Shown here: positions 42,373-50,295 of the stretch, piece after piece
Position numbering within the stretch: position 1 is the first letter of the stretch
How the letters are laid out: each line of letters starts with the position of its first letter
NCBI GenBank assembly: GCA_964561605.1
Contig: CAZLQD010000008.1
Coordinates: 1-64,000, forward strand
DNA: 64,000 nucleotides
Source: JALUZX01 sp964561605
GTDB taxonomy: Bacteria > Planctomycetota > UBA1135 > JALUZX01
Direction of reading: 5' to 3'
Notes under the pieces: model-generated
Databases searched by the model: none
What the model was told of the DNA's origin: nothing
Seen by the model: only the letters and a program-made list of their open reading frames with translations
Program-made: the position numbers and the translations under genes

Positions 42373-45300
42373 GTGGAACGGACCTGGAATCTCCGCGGGG
42401 CCGCCCTCATGGGGGGCTTTCTCCTGGCTTTCCTCGCCGCCGCCATCCCTTCCCGCCTCCGGGCCCAGGGGGGAAGGGTGGCCGGGTCCCCCTTCGGCCC
42501 GGACTTGAAGGAGGCCTCCCGCCTGGTCTACCGGGGAAGGCTCGCCCGGGCGGTGATGCTCCTCAAGGAGATCCTCGCCTCGGGCGCCCCGGGGGAACCT
42601 CCCGAGGAGAGGCCTTCCGCCGAGGACCTGGGCCGGGCCACGGCCCTTCTCGCCAGGGTCCACCTCATGCGGGGCCAGGTAAAAGAGGGGCTTTCCCTGG
42701 TGGAAGGATTCCTGAAGAAAGGTTCCCCCCGGGTGGACGTCCTTCTCGTCCAGGGCGACCTCCTCGCCCAGGTCGGCCGTTACGCCCGGGCCGCCAAGGC
42801 CTACGCCTCCGCCTCGGACCTGGATCCCCTGAACACGGAGTCCCGTTACAAGCGGGGCCTCATGAGCTGGACCATGGGGGCCCGGAAGGAGGCCCGGAGT
42901 TTCTGGAAGGAGGCCGTCCGGATCGGGGAGGAGCGGAAACTCACCCGCGGAAGGGACCTCCTCTTCCTGGGGAAGAGCCTGGAGCGCCTGGGCCGTTACG
43001 AAGAGGCCTCCGATTTCTACCTGGAGGCCGACAAGGCCTCCCCCCTGGACCACGACCCGGCCGTGGCCCTGGGTGAACTCTATTTCAAGGTATACGGCGA
43101 GGTGGCGGGCTACCCTTCCGGAGCCAAGGAGTTCCGCCGCGTTCTCCGGCCCGACAAGGGGGACCCGGGCTACATCCCCGCCCTGCTGGGGCTCTTCCGG
43201 ATCTACAGGTTCAACCTCTTCCGGGATCCTTCCAAGACGGAGTCCTTCCTGGAGAGGGCCCTCGGGCGGGACCCGGGCCGGCCCGGGGCCCTGGCCCTGC
43301 TGGCGGGATGGCGGATCGAGGACCGCCGTTACGCCGAGGCCCGTACCGCCCTCGAGAAGGCCCTGGAGCGCAACCCCAACCACGTGCCTTCCCTCTCCCA
43401 GCTCTACGCCCTGGAGTGGCTCACCAGGGGCAAGGATGCGGCGGCCCCCGTCAGGGCCCGTGCCCTGGCCGTCCAGGCCCGTTCCCCCCTTCCCGATACG
43501 ACCCTGGGCCGCCACTTGATTCACCACTACCGTTTTCCCGAGGCCGAACCGATCCTGAGGCGGGCCCTCTCCCTGGACCCGGAATACGTTCCCGCCCTGG
43601 ACGCCCTTGGCAAGGTCCTGATCTATACGGGAAGAGGAAAAGAGGGACGGCTCTGCCTGGAGAAGGCGGATTCCCTCCAGGAGGGCTTCGTCAACGCCCC
43701 CAGGCACAACGCCATCGAGGTGGAGAAGAAGATCGAGGAGGAGTACCGCTCCTACAAGGCGGGGGATTTCGTCTTCTGGATGCATCCCTCGGAAGCCCCC
43801 GTCCTGCTCCACTTCCTCCCTCCCCTCTACGAGAAGGCCCGCAACTCCTTCCGGGCCAGGTATGGGTACGCCCCCAAGGGGCCCATCCGCGTGGAGGTCT
43901 TCCACCGGTTCGGGGATTTCTCGGTCCGAACGGTGAATTTCACGGGTTTCGGTGCACTGGGTGCCTGTTTCGGCGGCCTGATCACCTCCGTTTCCCCCTC
44001 GGCGCCCGAACTCCGGGACAAGTTCTCCTGGGCGGCCACGGCCTGGCATGAGTTCGCCCACACCGTGACCCTGGGACTTTCGCACAACCGGATCCCCCGG
44101 TGGTTCACCGAGGGTATCTCCGTCTACGAGGAGACGGTCTGCGCTCCTTCGGCGGGGCGCCACAAGGAGAGGGAGCTGGTGGACGCCCTCTACAACGACG
44201 ACCTCCCCGGGGTGGAACGGTTCAACACCTGGTTCCGCGGGCGGAGGGTGCTCTTCGCCTACTACCTGGCGGGCCTCTCGGTGAAGATGCTCGTCCAGGG
44301 GAAGGGGATTCCCACCTTGGTGAGGATGTGCCGCCTCTACGGGCAGGGCCTCACCACGAGGGAGGTCCTGAAGGCCGGCCTGGGTTGGACACCGGCCCAG
44401 TTCGACCGGCGCTTCCGGGCCTGGCTCTCCCGGCGGGTCCGGGCCTTGAAGATCCGGCCCAGGCCGGGCGAAGAGATGCTCTCCCGCCTCCAGGTCCGGG
44501 TCCTCACCCATCCCAAGGATTTCCAGGCCCACCTGGACCTGGGTTGGGGGGCCTACTTCCAGGGCCGCACGGTGGACGCCGGCGTGGAACTGAGAAAGTG
44601 CTTCCAGCTCTCCCCCGGGGACGGCCGGGCCAAGCTCCTGGAAGGCCGGCTCGCCTACGCCATGGGGAATCTCCCCCTGGCCCAGGCCTCCCTGGAGGAG
44701 GCCTTCCAGAAGGGAGCGGACGACTTCTTCGCCCGCCTCGAGCTGGCCGCCATCCTGGGGAAGAAGGGGCGGACCGCCGCATCCCTGGCCCAACTGGAAG
44801 GGGCCCACCGTTGCTGGCCCACCTGCAACGACACCCGGTACTCCCCCCTCCTCCAGCGGGCCCGGATCTACCGGAAGCTGGGCCAGGAGAAGCGGTCCAT
44901 GGCAGAGCTGGAGCGGTTCGTCTCCCTCTCGGGCTTCGCCCGGCCTCCCAGGCTGAGGCTGGCGGCCTACTACAAGAAGCTCGGCGACCGCAACAAGGAG
45001 GCCCGCTACCTCCGGGAGGCCCTGGACATCGACCCCTTCGACCGGAAGGTCCTGGAGGACTACGCCCTTTGCCTCCAGGTCCTGGGTCGGAAGGAAGAGG
45101 CCCTGGACATGCTCGAGGCGGCCCTGGAAGTCCCTCCCGAGCTGGACCACGCTCCGCCCCAGGGAAAGAAGAAGCCCACTCCCCAGGAGGAAGCCCGGTT
45201 CCAGGCCAGGATCCGGGCCGCCCGGGCGGCCCTCTTGCTGGACCTGGGTCGGAAGGAAGAGGCCAAGGTCGAGGCGCGCCGGGCCTGGCAGGCCGCGCCG

Positions 45301-45396
45301 GACAGCCCGGAGGGCAGGCAGGCCCGGGGCATCCTGGATGCCCTGGAAAAGGGCGGCCCGGGCGGGCAAGAGAGGGAAGGAAAGGGAAAGAAATAG
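42373..45396 (+). CDS. Exported TPR protein with gluzincin metallopeptidase domain
   Basis: A 1007-residue protein. The GTG at 42373 has GGAGG nine bases upstream and begins a signal-like segment (MGGFLLAFLAAAIPSRLRAQ after 12 residues). TPR arrays span about residues 50-450 and 690-1000. Between them, residues 475-680 are a peptidase MA-like domain with the zinc motif HEFAH (in TAWHEFAHTVTLGL) and the following WFTEGISVYEE, where the Glu is the third ligand. A proteolytic role on envelope substrates is likely; the partner is unknown. Confidence 0.82.
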   Translation: MERTWNLRGAALMGGFLLAFLAAAIPSRLRAQGGRVAGSPFGPDLKEASRLVYRGRLARAVMLLKEILASGAPGEPPEERPSAEDLGRATALLARVHLMRGQVKEGLSLVEGFLKKGSPRVDVLLVQGDLLAQVGRYARAAKAYASASDLDPLNTESRYKRGLMSWTMGARKEARSFWKEAVRIGEERKLTRGRDLLFLGKSLERLGRYEEASDFYLEADKASPLDHDPAVALGELYFKVYGEVAGYPSGAKEFRRVLRPDKGDPGYIPALLGLFRIYRFNLFRDPSKTESFLERALGRDPGRPGALALLAGWRIEDRRYAEARTALEKALERNPNHVPSLSQLYALEWLTRGKDAAAPVRARALAVQARSPLPDTTLGRHLIHHYRFPEAEPILRRALSLDPEYVPALDALGKVLIYTGRGKEGRLCLEKADSLQEGFVNAPRHNAIEVEKKIEEEYRSYKAGDFVFWMHPSEAPVLLHFLPPLYEKARNSFRARYGYAPKGPIRVEVFHRFGDFSVRTVNFTGFGALGACFGGLITSVSPSAPELRDKFSWAATAWHEFAHTVTLGLSHNRIPRWFTEGISVYEETVCAPSAGRHKERELVDALYNDDLPGVERFNTWFRGRRVLFAYYLAGLSVKMLVQGKGIPTLVRMCRLYGQGLTTREVLKAGLGWTPAQFDRRFRAWLSRRVRALKIRPRPGEEMLSRLQVRVLTHPKDFQAHLDLGWGAYFQGRTVDAGVELRKCFQLSPGDGRAKLLEGRLAYAMGNLPLAQASLEEAFQKGADDFFARLELAAILGKKGRTAASLAQLEGAHRCWPTCNDTRYSPLLQRARIYRKLGQEKRSMAELERFVSLSGFARPPRLRLAAYYKKLGDRNKEARYLREALDIDPFDRKVLEDYALCLQVLGRKEEALDMLEAALEVPPELDHAPPQGKKKPTPQEEARFQARIRAARAALLLDLGRKEEAKVEARRAWQAAPDSPEGRQARGILDALEKGGPGGQEREGKGKK

Positions 45397-45540
45397 GACT
45401 CCCGGCGGGCCGGGAGGTCCCGGAGGAGGAGGGTGGCGTCCCAAGTCTTTCTCCGGCAGGAAAAAAGGAACGGTCGACAAATGGAGGGCCGTTGGGTTCA
45501 CTAGGGGCCTTTCCAGCCCCGGGAGGTTCGAAAGAGACTC

Positions 45541-46812
45541 ATGGCGCCCCGTGAATCCACCATCCAGACCCTGCTGGACCAGGCCTGGCGAAAGGTCTCT
45601 TCCTCTCTGAGGGAAAAGCTCGGGGAGGAAGTCTGGCGGGAACTGGTGGACCCCCTGGTGGTCCAGGAGATCCGGCGGGGCGAAGTGGTCCTCCGGGCTC
45701 CCGATCGTTTCCTCGCCGAACGAGGTGCGGCCCGGGTGGGATTCCAACTGGAACAGGCCCTCTCCCATTGGCTCGGGGTGCCTCTCAGGGTGAGGATCCT
45801 TGGAGGAGCTCCTCCTCCCGCCGATCTCTCCCGTCCCGGCCGGGCCGGCAGGTCCCAGGCGCCGGAACTCCTGGAACATGGGGGCAACCGGATGGCCATT
45901 CGGGCCTTGAAGGCCGGAATGGGACCCAAGGGGGACCCCCGGTTCAACCCCCTCTACATCTGGGGAAGGGAGGGCGTGGGAAAGACCTTCCTCGTCAGGT
46001 CCCTCCTTTTCGGGCGGGATTCCGACGGGGGCATCTACCTGAAGGCCCTGGACTTCCTGGAAGACCTGGCCCACGCCAGGAGAAAGGCGGGAGGGCTCTC
46101 CTCCTTCCGGGAGAGGATCCTGGGGACGCGGCTCCTCGTGGTGGACGAGGTCCACAGGCTCAAGGGGAAGCCCGCCGCCCAGGCCGAACTCGTCCACCTT
46201 CTCAAGGTCCTTCTCTCCCGGGGCGGACGGGTGGTCTTCCTGGGCCGGTACTCCCCCCGGGAGATCCGGAGGCTCGACAGGAGTCTCCTTTCCATACTCC
46301 TCTCGGGCTTCTCCGTGGAGGTCCAGGTGCCCGGCGAGGCGGCCCGCCTGGAGGCCCTCCTCGCCCTGGAGCGTGAGGCCGGGCCTCCCTCCCTGCCGCC
46401 CTACCTGGTCCAGGAGCTGGCAAGGCGGCACAAGTGCGGATACGGTCCCCTGAGGGAGGCCTGGCTCAGGTTGCGGCAGAGCGGAATACGTCCCTCCGAC
46501 GAGGACGAAGCCGGCGAACTCCTGGAGCGGGTCACCGGCGGGAGAGATACACTGGACCGGATTCTCCGGCGGGTTTCGGCCCACTTCGGCCTTTCCCCCG
46601 AGGACCTCCTTTCGGAGAGGCGCTCCCGGAACGTCTCCCTGGCCAGGCAGGTTGCGGCCTACGTCGCCCTGGAACGGGGCTTCTCCCTGGCCGCCGTGGC
46701 GGAGCGGCTCGGAGGGAGATCCCGCTCCACCGTGTCCTACATGCGCAAGCGGATCGCCGGGGCCAGGAAGCTGGATCCCTCCCTGGACCGGCTCCTGGAG
46801 GACCTGGCTTGA
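45541..46812 (+). CDS. Divergent DnaA-like replication initiator
   Basis: A 423-residue protein with DnaA domain order. An N-terminal helical domain (1-85) and a short linker lead to an AAA+ domain with FNPLYIWGREGVGKTFL (Walker A 142-149) and LLVVDEVHRL (Walker B 198-203), then domain IV (350-423). Domain IV keeps the helix-turn-helix frame ARQVAAYVALERGFSLAAVA, but the signature is GGRSRSTVSYM (391-401) where DnaA has GGRDHTTV. The box VII arginine finger is not evident. It is first in a cluster with tmk, holB and ricT. It may be a DnaA paralogue or the lineage's own DnaA; I leave the symbol blank. Confidence 0.8.
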   Translation: MAPRESTIQTLLDQAWRKVSSSLREKLGEEVWRELVDPLVVQEIRRGEVVLRAPDRFLAERGAARVGFQLEQALSHWLGVPLRVRILGGAPPPADLSRPGRAGRSQAPELLEHGGNRMAIRALKAGMGPKGDPRFNPLYIWGREGVGKTFLVRSLLFGRDSDGGIYLKALDFLEDLAHARRKAGGLSSFRERILGTRLLVVDEVHRLKGKPAAQAELVHLLKVLLSRGGRVVFLGRYSPREIRRLDRSLLSILLSGFSVEVQVPGEAARLEALLALEREAGPPSLPPYLVQELARRHKCGYGPLREAWLRLRQSGIRPSDEDEAGELLERVTGGRDTLDRILRRVSAHFGLSPEDLLSERRSRNVSLARQVAAYVALERGFSLAAVAERLGGRSRSTVSYMRKRIAGARKLDPSLDRLLEDLA

Positions 46813-47432
46813 AGAAGGGGGGGAAGGGCCTCTTCCTGGTCCTGGAAGGCCTGGACGGGTGCGGAAAGTCCACCCAGGCCCGGGCCCTGTCGGAACACCT
46901 CCGATTGCAGGGGAGGAAGGTCCGAGCCTTGAGGGAGCCCGGCTCCACGCCCCCGGGAGAGAAGGTCCGGGAGCTCCTCCTGGACCCGGCCACAGGCTCC
47001 CTCGATCCCGCCACGGAAGCCTTGCTCTTCATGGCCTGCCGGAGGGAGCTGGCCTCCCGGGTGATCGAGCCCGCCCTGGAGAGGGGTGAGGACGTGGTCC
47101 TCGAGCGGTTCCACCCTTCCACGATCTGCTACCAGGGAGCCGGCCTTGGGCTGGGTGTGGAGAGGGTGGAGGAGCTGGCCCGGTGGACCACGCCCGGCCT
47201 GGAACCCGACCTGGTCGTGCTCCTGGACCTTCCCCTCGACGCGGCCCTGGCCCGCCTGGGGAAGGAGAGGGACCGCCTGGAGGGAAGGGGGGAGGCCTAC
47301 CTGGAGCGGGTCCGCCGGGCCTTCCTGGATTGGGCACGCCGGGAACCCCGGGCCGTGGTGGTGGACGGGACCCTTCCTCCCGCCGAGGTGACCCGCCGGA
47401 TCCTGGAGGAGGTGGACCGTGTCCTCTCTTGA
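46809..47432 (+). CDS. tmk: Thymidylate kinase
   Basis: A 207-residue kinase that makes dTDP from dTMP. The P-loop is GLDGCGKST near the N-terminus, LREPGSTPPGEKVR is the DRY-adjacent substrate segment and ERFHPSTICYQGAG matches the DR(Y/H)xxSSxAYQ motif. It starts at TTG 46809, overlapping the stop of the DnaA-like gene by TTGA, because no ATG or GTG lies between that stop and the P-loop. It overlaps holB by 14 bases. tmk-holB linkage is widespread in bacteria. Confidence 0.93.
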   Translation: MKKGGKGLFLVLEGLDGCGKSTQARALSEHLRLQGRKVRALREPGSTPPGEKVRELLLDPATGSLDPATEALLFMACRRELASRVIEPALERGEDVVLERFHPSTICYQGAGLGLGVERVEELARWTTPGLEPDLVVLLDLPLDAALARLGKERDRLEGRGEAYLERVRRAFLDWARREPRAVVVDGTLPPAEVTRRILEEVDRVLS

Positions 47433-48462
47433 GGGCCGGGCCGAGGGGAACCTTCCCCCACTGGTGGGGCACGAGGAGGTCCTGGGGGAGCAGTTGGCCG
47501 CCATCCACGCCGGAAGGGCCCACCACGCCCTTTGCCTCACCGGTCCGTGGGGCGTGGGAAAAGCCTTGGCCGCCCGGCACCTGGGCCGGGCCTTCCTCTG
47601 TCCCGATCGGACACCCGAGGGGGCCTGCGGGGCCTGCCGTTCCTGCAGGAGGGTCGCCCTGGGGAGCCACCCGGACTGGCTGGAGGTCGTCCCTTCTGGC
47701 GGCTCCGCCAGGGGCGGGATTTCGGTGGACCAGATCCGAGAGGCGGCCGAGAGGGTCTGGCTGAAGCCCGGCGAGGGCGTGGGCCGGGTGATCCTCCTGG
47801 ACGACGCCCACCTCATGGGCGAAGTGGCCCAGAACGCCCTGCTCAAGACCTTGGAGGAACCTCCTCCTTCCACACTCTTCCTCCTGGTCACACCCAGGAC
47901 GGCCGAACTCCTTCCCACGGTACTCTCGCGGTGCCAGGTCCTCCGGTTCGCCCCTCTCTCGAGGGAGGAAGTGCGCCGGGTCCTCCTCTCCCTGGGAACC
48001 TGGGAGGAGGAAGACCTGGAGGAGGCCCTGGCCTTCTGCGAAGGGAGTCCCGGGGCTGCCCTGGCCTTCCTGGAAGAAGAAGGCCGACTCCTCAGGAAGG
48101 CCGCCCGGGAACTCCTGGAAGAACCCCCGGAGGAATGGGACCCCATCGAGAAGGCCCAGGCCGTTCTCAAAGGAGGAGGGGCGGCCAAGGGGGAGGAGGG
48201 GCTCACTCCCTCCCAGGCGAAACGGCGCAAGGCCTTGCTCTTCATCCAGCTCCTCCAGCAGGAGGGGGCCCGGGCTTTCCGGTCCTCTTTTCTTGAGGGG
48301 GAGGGGGGGGCGGCCTATGATCCGGGCCCCTCTCGGGAAGTAGAGGCCTGGCTGGATCGATGCTTTCAAGCGGAACAGAACATCCTTTGGAACCTGGACC
48401 CCCTCCTGGTCCTGGAGATCCTCCTGATGGAGCTCTCCCGGACGGGGGTTCCGGGGAGGTGA
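47419..48462 (+). CDS. holB: DNA polymerase III delta' subunit
   Basis: A 347-residue clamp-loader subunit. The AAA+ fold has a degenerate Walker A (GPWGVGKALAA, lacking the Ser/Thr after Lys), usual for the non-hydrolysing delta' subunit. A zinc finger follows (CPDRTPEGACGACRSC). KTLEEPPPSTLFLLVT and LSRCQVLRF are typical RFC-box segments. It starts at GTG 47419 within the end of tmk and abuts ricT by TGATG. Confidence 0.93.
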   Translation: MSSLEGRAEGNLPPLVGHEEVLGEQLAAIHAGRAHHALCLTGPWGVGKALAARHLGRAFLCPDRTPEGACGACRSCRRVALGSHPDWLEVVPSGGSARGGISVDQIREAAERVWLKPGEGVGRVILLDDAHLMGEVAQNALLKTLEEPPPSTLFLLVTPRTAELLPTVLSRCQVLRFAPLSREEVRRVLLSLGTWEEEDLEEALAFCEGSPGAALAFLEEEGRLLRKAARELLEEPPEEWDPIEKAQAVLKGGGAAKGEEGLTPSQAKRRKALLFIQLLQQEGARAFRSSFLEGEGGAAYDPGPSREVEAWLDRCFQAEQNILWNLDPLLVLEILLMELSRTGVPGR

Positions 48463-49709
48463 TGCCTCCGGGGGAGGCCCTTCCCGGCAAGGAGGGTGGA
48501 GAGGGAAGGCCCGAGGAGAAGGGGGCCCCAGGGGCCTTGAAGGGGGGGCCGGACTCGGAAGGGCGTGAGGGGGGAGAGGCCGGGGAAAGCCCGGTCCTGG
48601 GGGAAGGCCGGGAGGAAGAGCCCCGGGAGCAGGCCTATTTCGTCACCCTCCGTTACGGGAGGATGCGCCACAGAGGGACCTTCCTCGCCAAGGATCCCGA
48701 CCTCTCCCCGGGAAGCTGGGTCCTGGCCCGAACCCCCAGGGGGGTGGAGCCGGGCCTGGTCATCTCCCTTCCCCGGACCCAGCCTCTCCCCACCCGGGGA
48801 GGGATTCCGGAAGAGGACCAGCAACCTGCCGGCGAGGTCCTTCGCAGGCTCCAGCCCGGCGAGGCCAAGCCTCCCTGGGAGGAGACCGGCCGTTTCAGCA
48901 CCTTCTTCTTCGTGGGACAGGAGATGATCCGCTCCCTTGGCCTGCCCATGAAGCTCACCGACGTGGAGGTCCTCCCCAGGAGGGAGAAAGCCGTCTTCTA
49001 CTTCCTGGCGGACGGCAGGGTGGATTTCCGCCAGCTCGTCCGGAACCTGGCCCGGGCCCTGAAGATCCGGGTGGAGATGAAGCAGATCGGCGTGCGCGAC
49101 GAGGCCCGCCTCAAGGGAACCTGCGGCCATTGCGGCCTCCCGCTGTGCTGCACCTCCTGGATCCGGAAGATGGCCCCGGTGAACATGAAGATGGCCAAGA
49201 CCCAGAAGACCACCCTGGATCCGGACAAGATCTCCGGGCGGTGCGGGAGACTCCTTTGTTGCCTCCGGTACGAAGAGGAGACCTACAAGGAGAACAGGAA
49301 GTCCCTGCCCCCGCGGAACTCCTGGGTGGAGACCCCCCAGGGAACGGGCCGGGTCGTGGCCCAGGAGGTCCTGATGTGCCGGGTCCGGGTGGTCCTTGCT
49401 TCGGGTGAGGTCCAGGTCTTCCCCCTGGAGGAGGTGAAGCCCGTTCCCCCTCCCAGGCCGGGCGAAGGGGGCGGCCAGGCGGGGAGGGCCCAGGCCGGTG
49501 CGGCTGGGGGGGGAGCGGGGAAGGCCAAGGAGACCCGGCCCTCCGCCAGGGGGGCCCGGGAGGGGAAGGAGGGACCTGCCGGTCCCGCCGGCGGCACCTC
49601 TCCCCAGGAGGGGAAGAAGGAGTCCCGCAAGAAGAAGGGGCGCAGGAGAAGGCGGCCCGGCAAGGGCGGTGGCCCCAGGAAGAGGCCCTCCCAGCCCCCT
49701 CAAGATTGA
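48462..49709 (+). CDS. ricT: PSP1 domain protein (RicT-like)
   Basis: A 415-residue protein. Residues 1-55 are low-complexity, 55-290 the PSP1 domain and 315-415 a basic, Gly/Ala/Lys-rich tail ending in KKKGRRRRRPGKGGGPRKR. The cysteines GTCGHCGLPLCCTSW and CGRLLCCLRYE form the cluster that in Bacillus RicT helps bind 4Fe-4S in the Y-complex controlling RNA processing. holB-ricT adjacency is a well-known gene order. The basic tail is unusually long and may bind RNA. Confidence 0.88.
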   Translation: MPPGEALPGKEGGEGRPEEKGAPGALKGGPDSEGREGGEAGESPVLGEGREEEPREQAYFVTLRYGRMRHRGTFLAKDPDLSPGSWVLARTPRGVEPGLVISLPRTQPLPTRGGIPEEDQQPAGEVLRRLQPGEAKPPWEETGRFSTFFFVGQEMIRSLGLPMKLTDVEVLPRREKAVFYFLADGRVDFRQLVRNLARALKIRVEMKQIGVRDEARLKGTCGHCGLPLCCTSWIRKMAPVNMKMAKTQKTTLDPDKISGRCGRLLCCLRYEEETYKENRKSLPPRNSWVETPQGTGRVVAQEVLMCRVRVVLASGEVQVFPLEEVKPVPPPRPGEGGGQAGRAQAGAAGGGAGKAKETRPSARGAREGKEGPAGPAGGTSPQEGKKESRKKKGRRRRRPGKGGGPRKRPSQPPQD

Positions 49710-49772
49710 GGTCCTTTCCGTCGAACCAGGAAGAGTAGAAACCCTGGTTTCCCGGCGGCAGGAGGACCTGAG

Positions 49773-50186
49773 ATGGCCTATCTGGGACTGGAAGAGCAGA
49801 TCCAGGAAGTCCGGACCAAGGACCCCCGTTACAGGCGGGAGGCCTACTTCTTCCTCCTCGAGGCCCTGGATTTCACCCTGGACATGCTGGGCCGGTACGA
49901 CTTGGAGGGGGAGGAGCGCCACGTGGGTCCCAGGGAGTACCTGGAAGGGATCCGGGAGTACGCCGTCTTCAAGTTCGGGCCCCTCGCAGGGCTCGTCCTC
50001 CGCAAGTGGGGGGTCCGCACCACCGAGGACCTGGGGGAGATCGTCTTCAACATGGTGGACTGCGGCCTCCTCCATTCCCGGCCGCAGGACCGGAAGGAAG
50101 ACTTCCGCGGGGTCTTCGATTTCGAGGAGGCCTTCTCCTTCAAGGAGGCCCTCCGGATCGACTGGGAAGACCTGGCCTGGGAGTAG
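49773..50186 (+). CDS. TIGR04138/Minf_1886 family protein
   Basis: A 137-residue acidic protein, no signal or membrane segment. YRREAYFFLLEALDFTL, EYAVFKFGPLAGLVLRKWGV and DLGEIVFNMVDCGLL match a family known from planctomycetes and verrucomicrobia under this name; function unknown. AGGAGG precedes the ATG. It follows ricT by 63 bases and is probably the last gene of the replication cluster. Confidence 0.8.
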   Translation: MAYLGLEEQIQEVRTKDPRYRREAYFFLLEALDFTLDMLGRYDLEGEERHVGPREYLEGIREYAVFKFGPLAGLVLRKWGVRTTEDLGEIVFNMVDCGLLHSRPQDRKEDFRGVFDFEEAFSFKEALRIDWEDLAWE

Positions 50187-50295
50187 GGCCTCCACCTTCC
50201 CCGGCCTTTCCATCGCCCTTTCCCTGGGCTAGCCTTTCCCTCCTGGTTTTCCGGGGTTCCGGGGGGGAGGGAGCCTGGAGAGAGGGTTTCTTCCT

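Noticed and set aside
45397..45540. Replication origin next to the DnaA-like gene
   Set aside because: No TTATNCACA-like boxes and no AT-rich unwinding stretch are visible in this short, GC-rich gap.
42331..46584. A 1417-codon open frame on the minus strand
   Set aside because: It is antisense to the TPR peptidase and the DnaA-like gene, has Gly/Pro/Leu-rich low-complexity translation and no domain. GC-rich codon bias leaves such frames open by chance.
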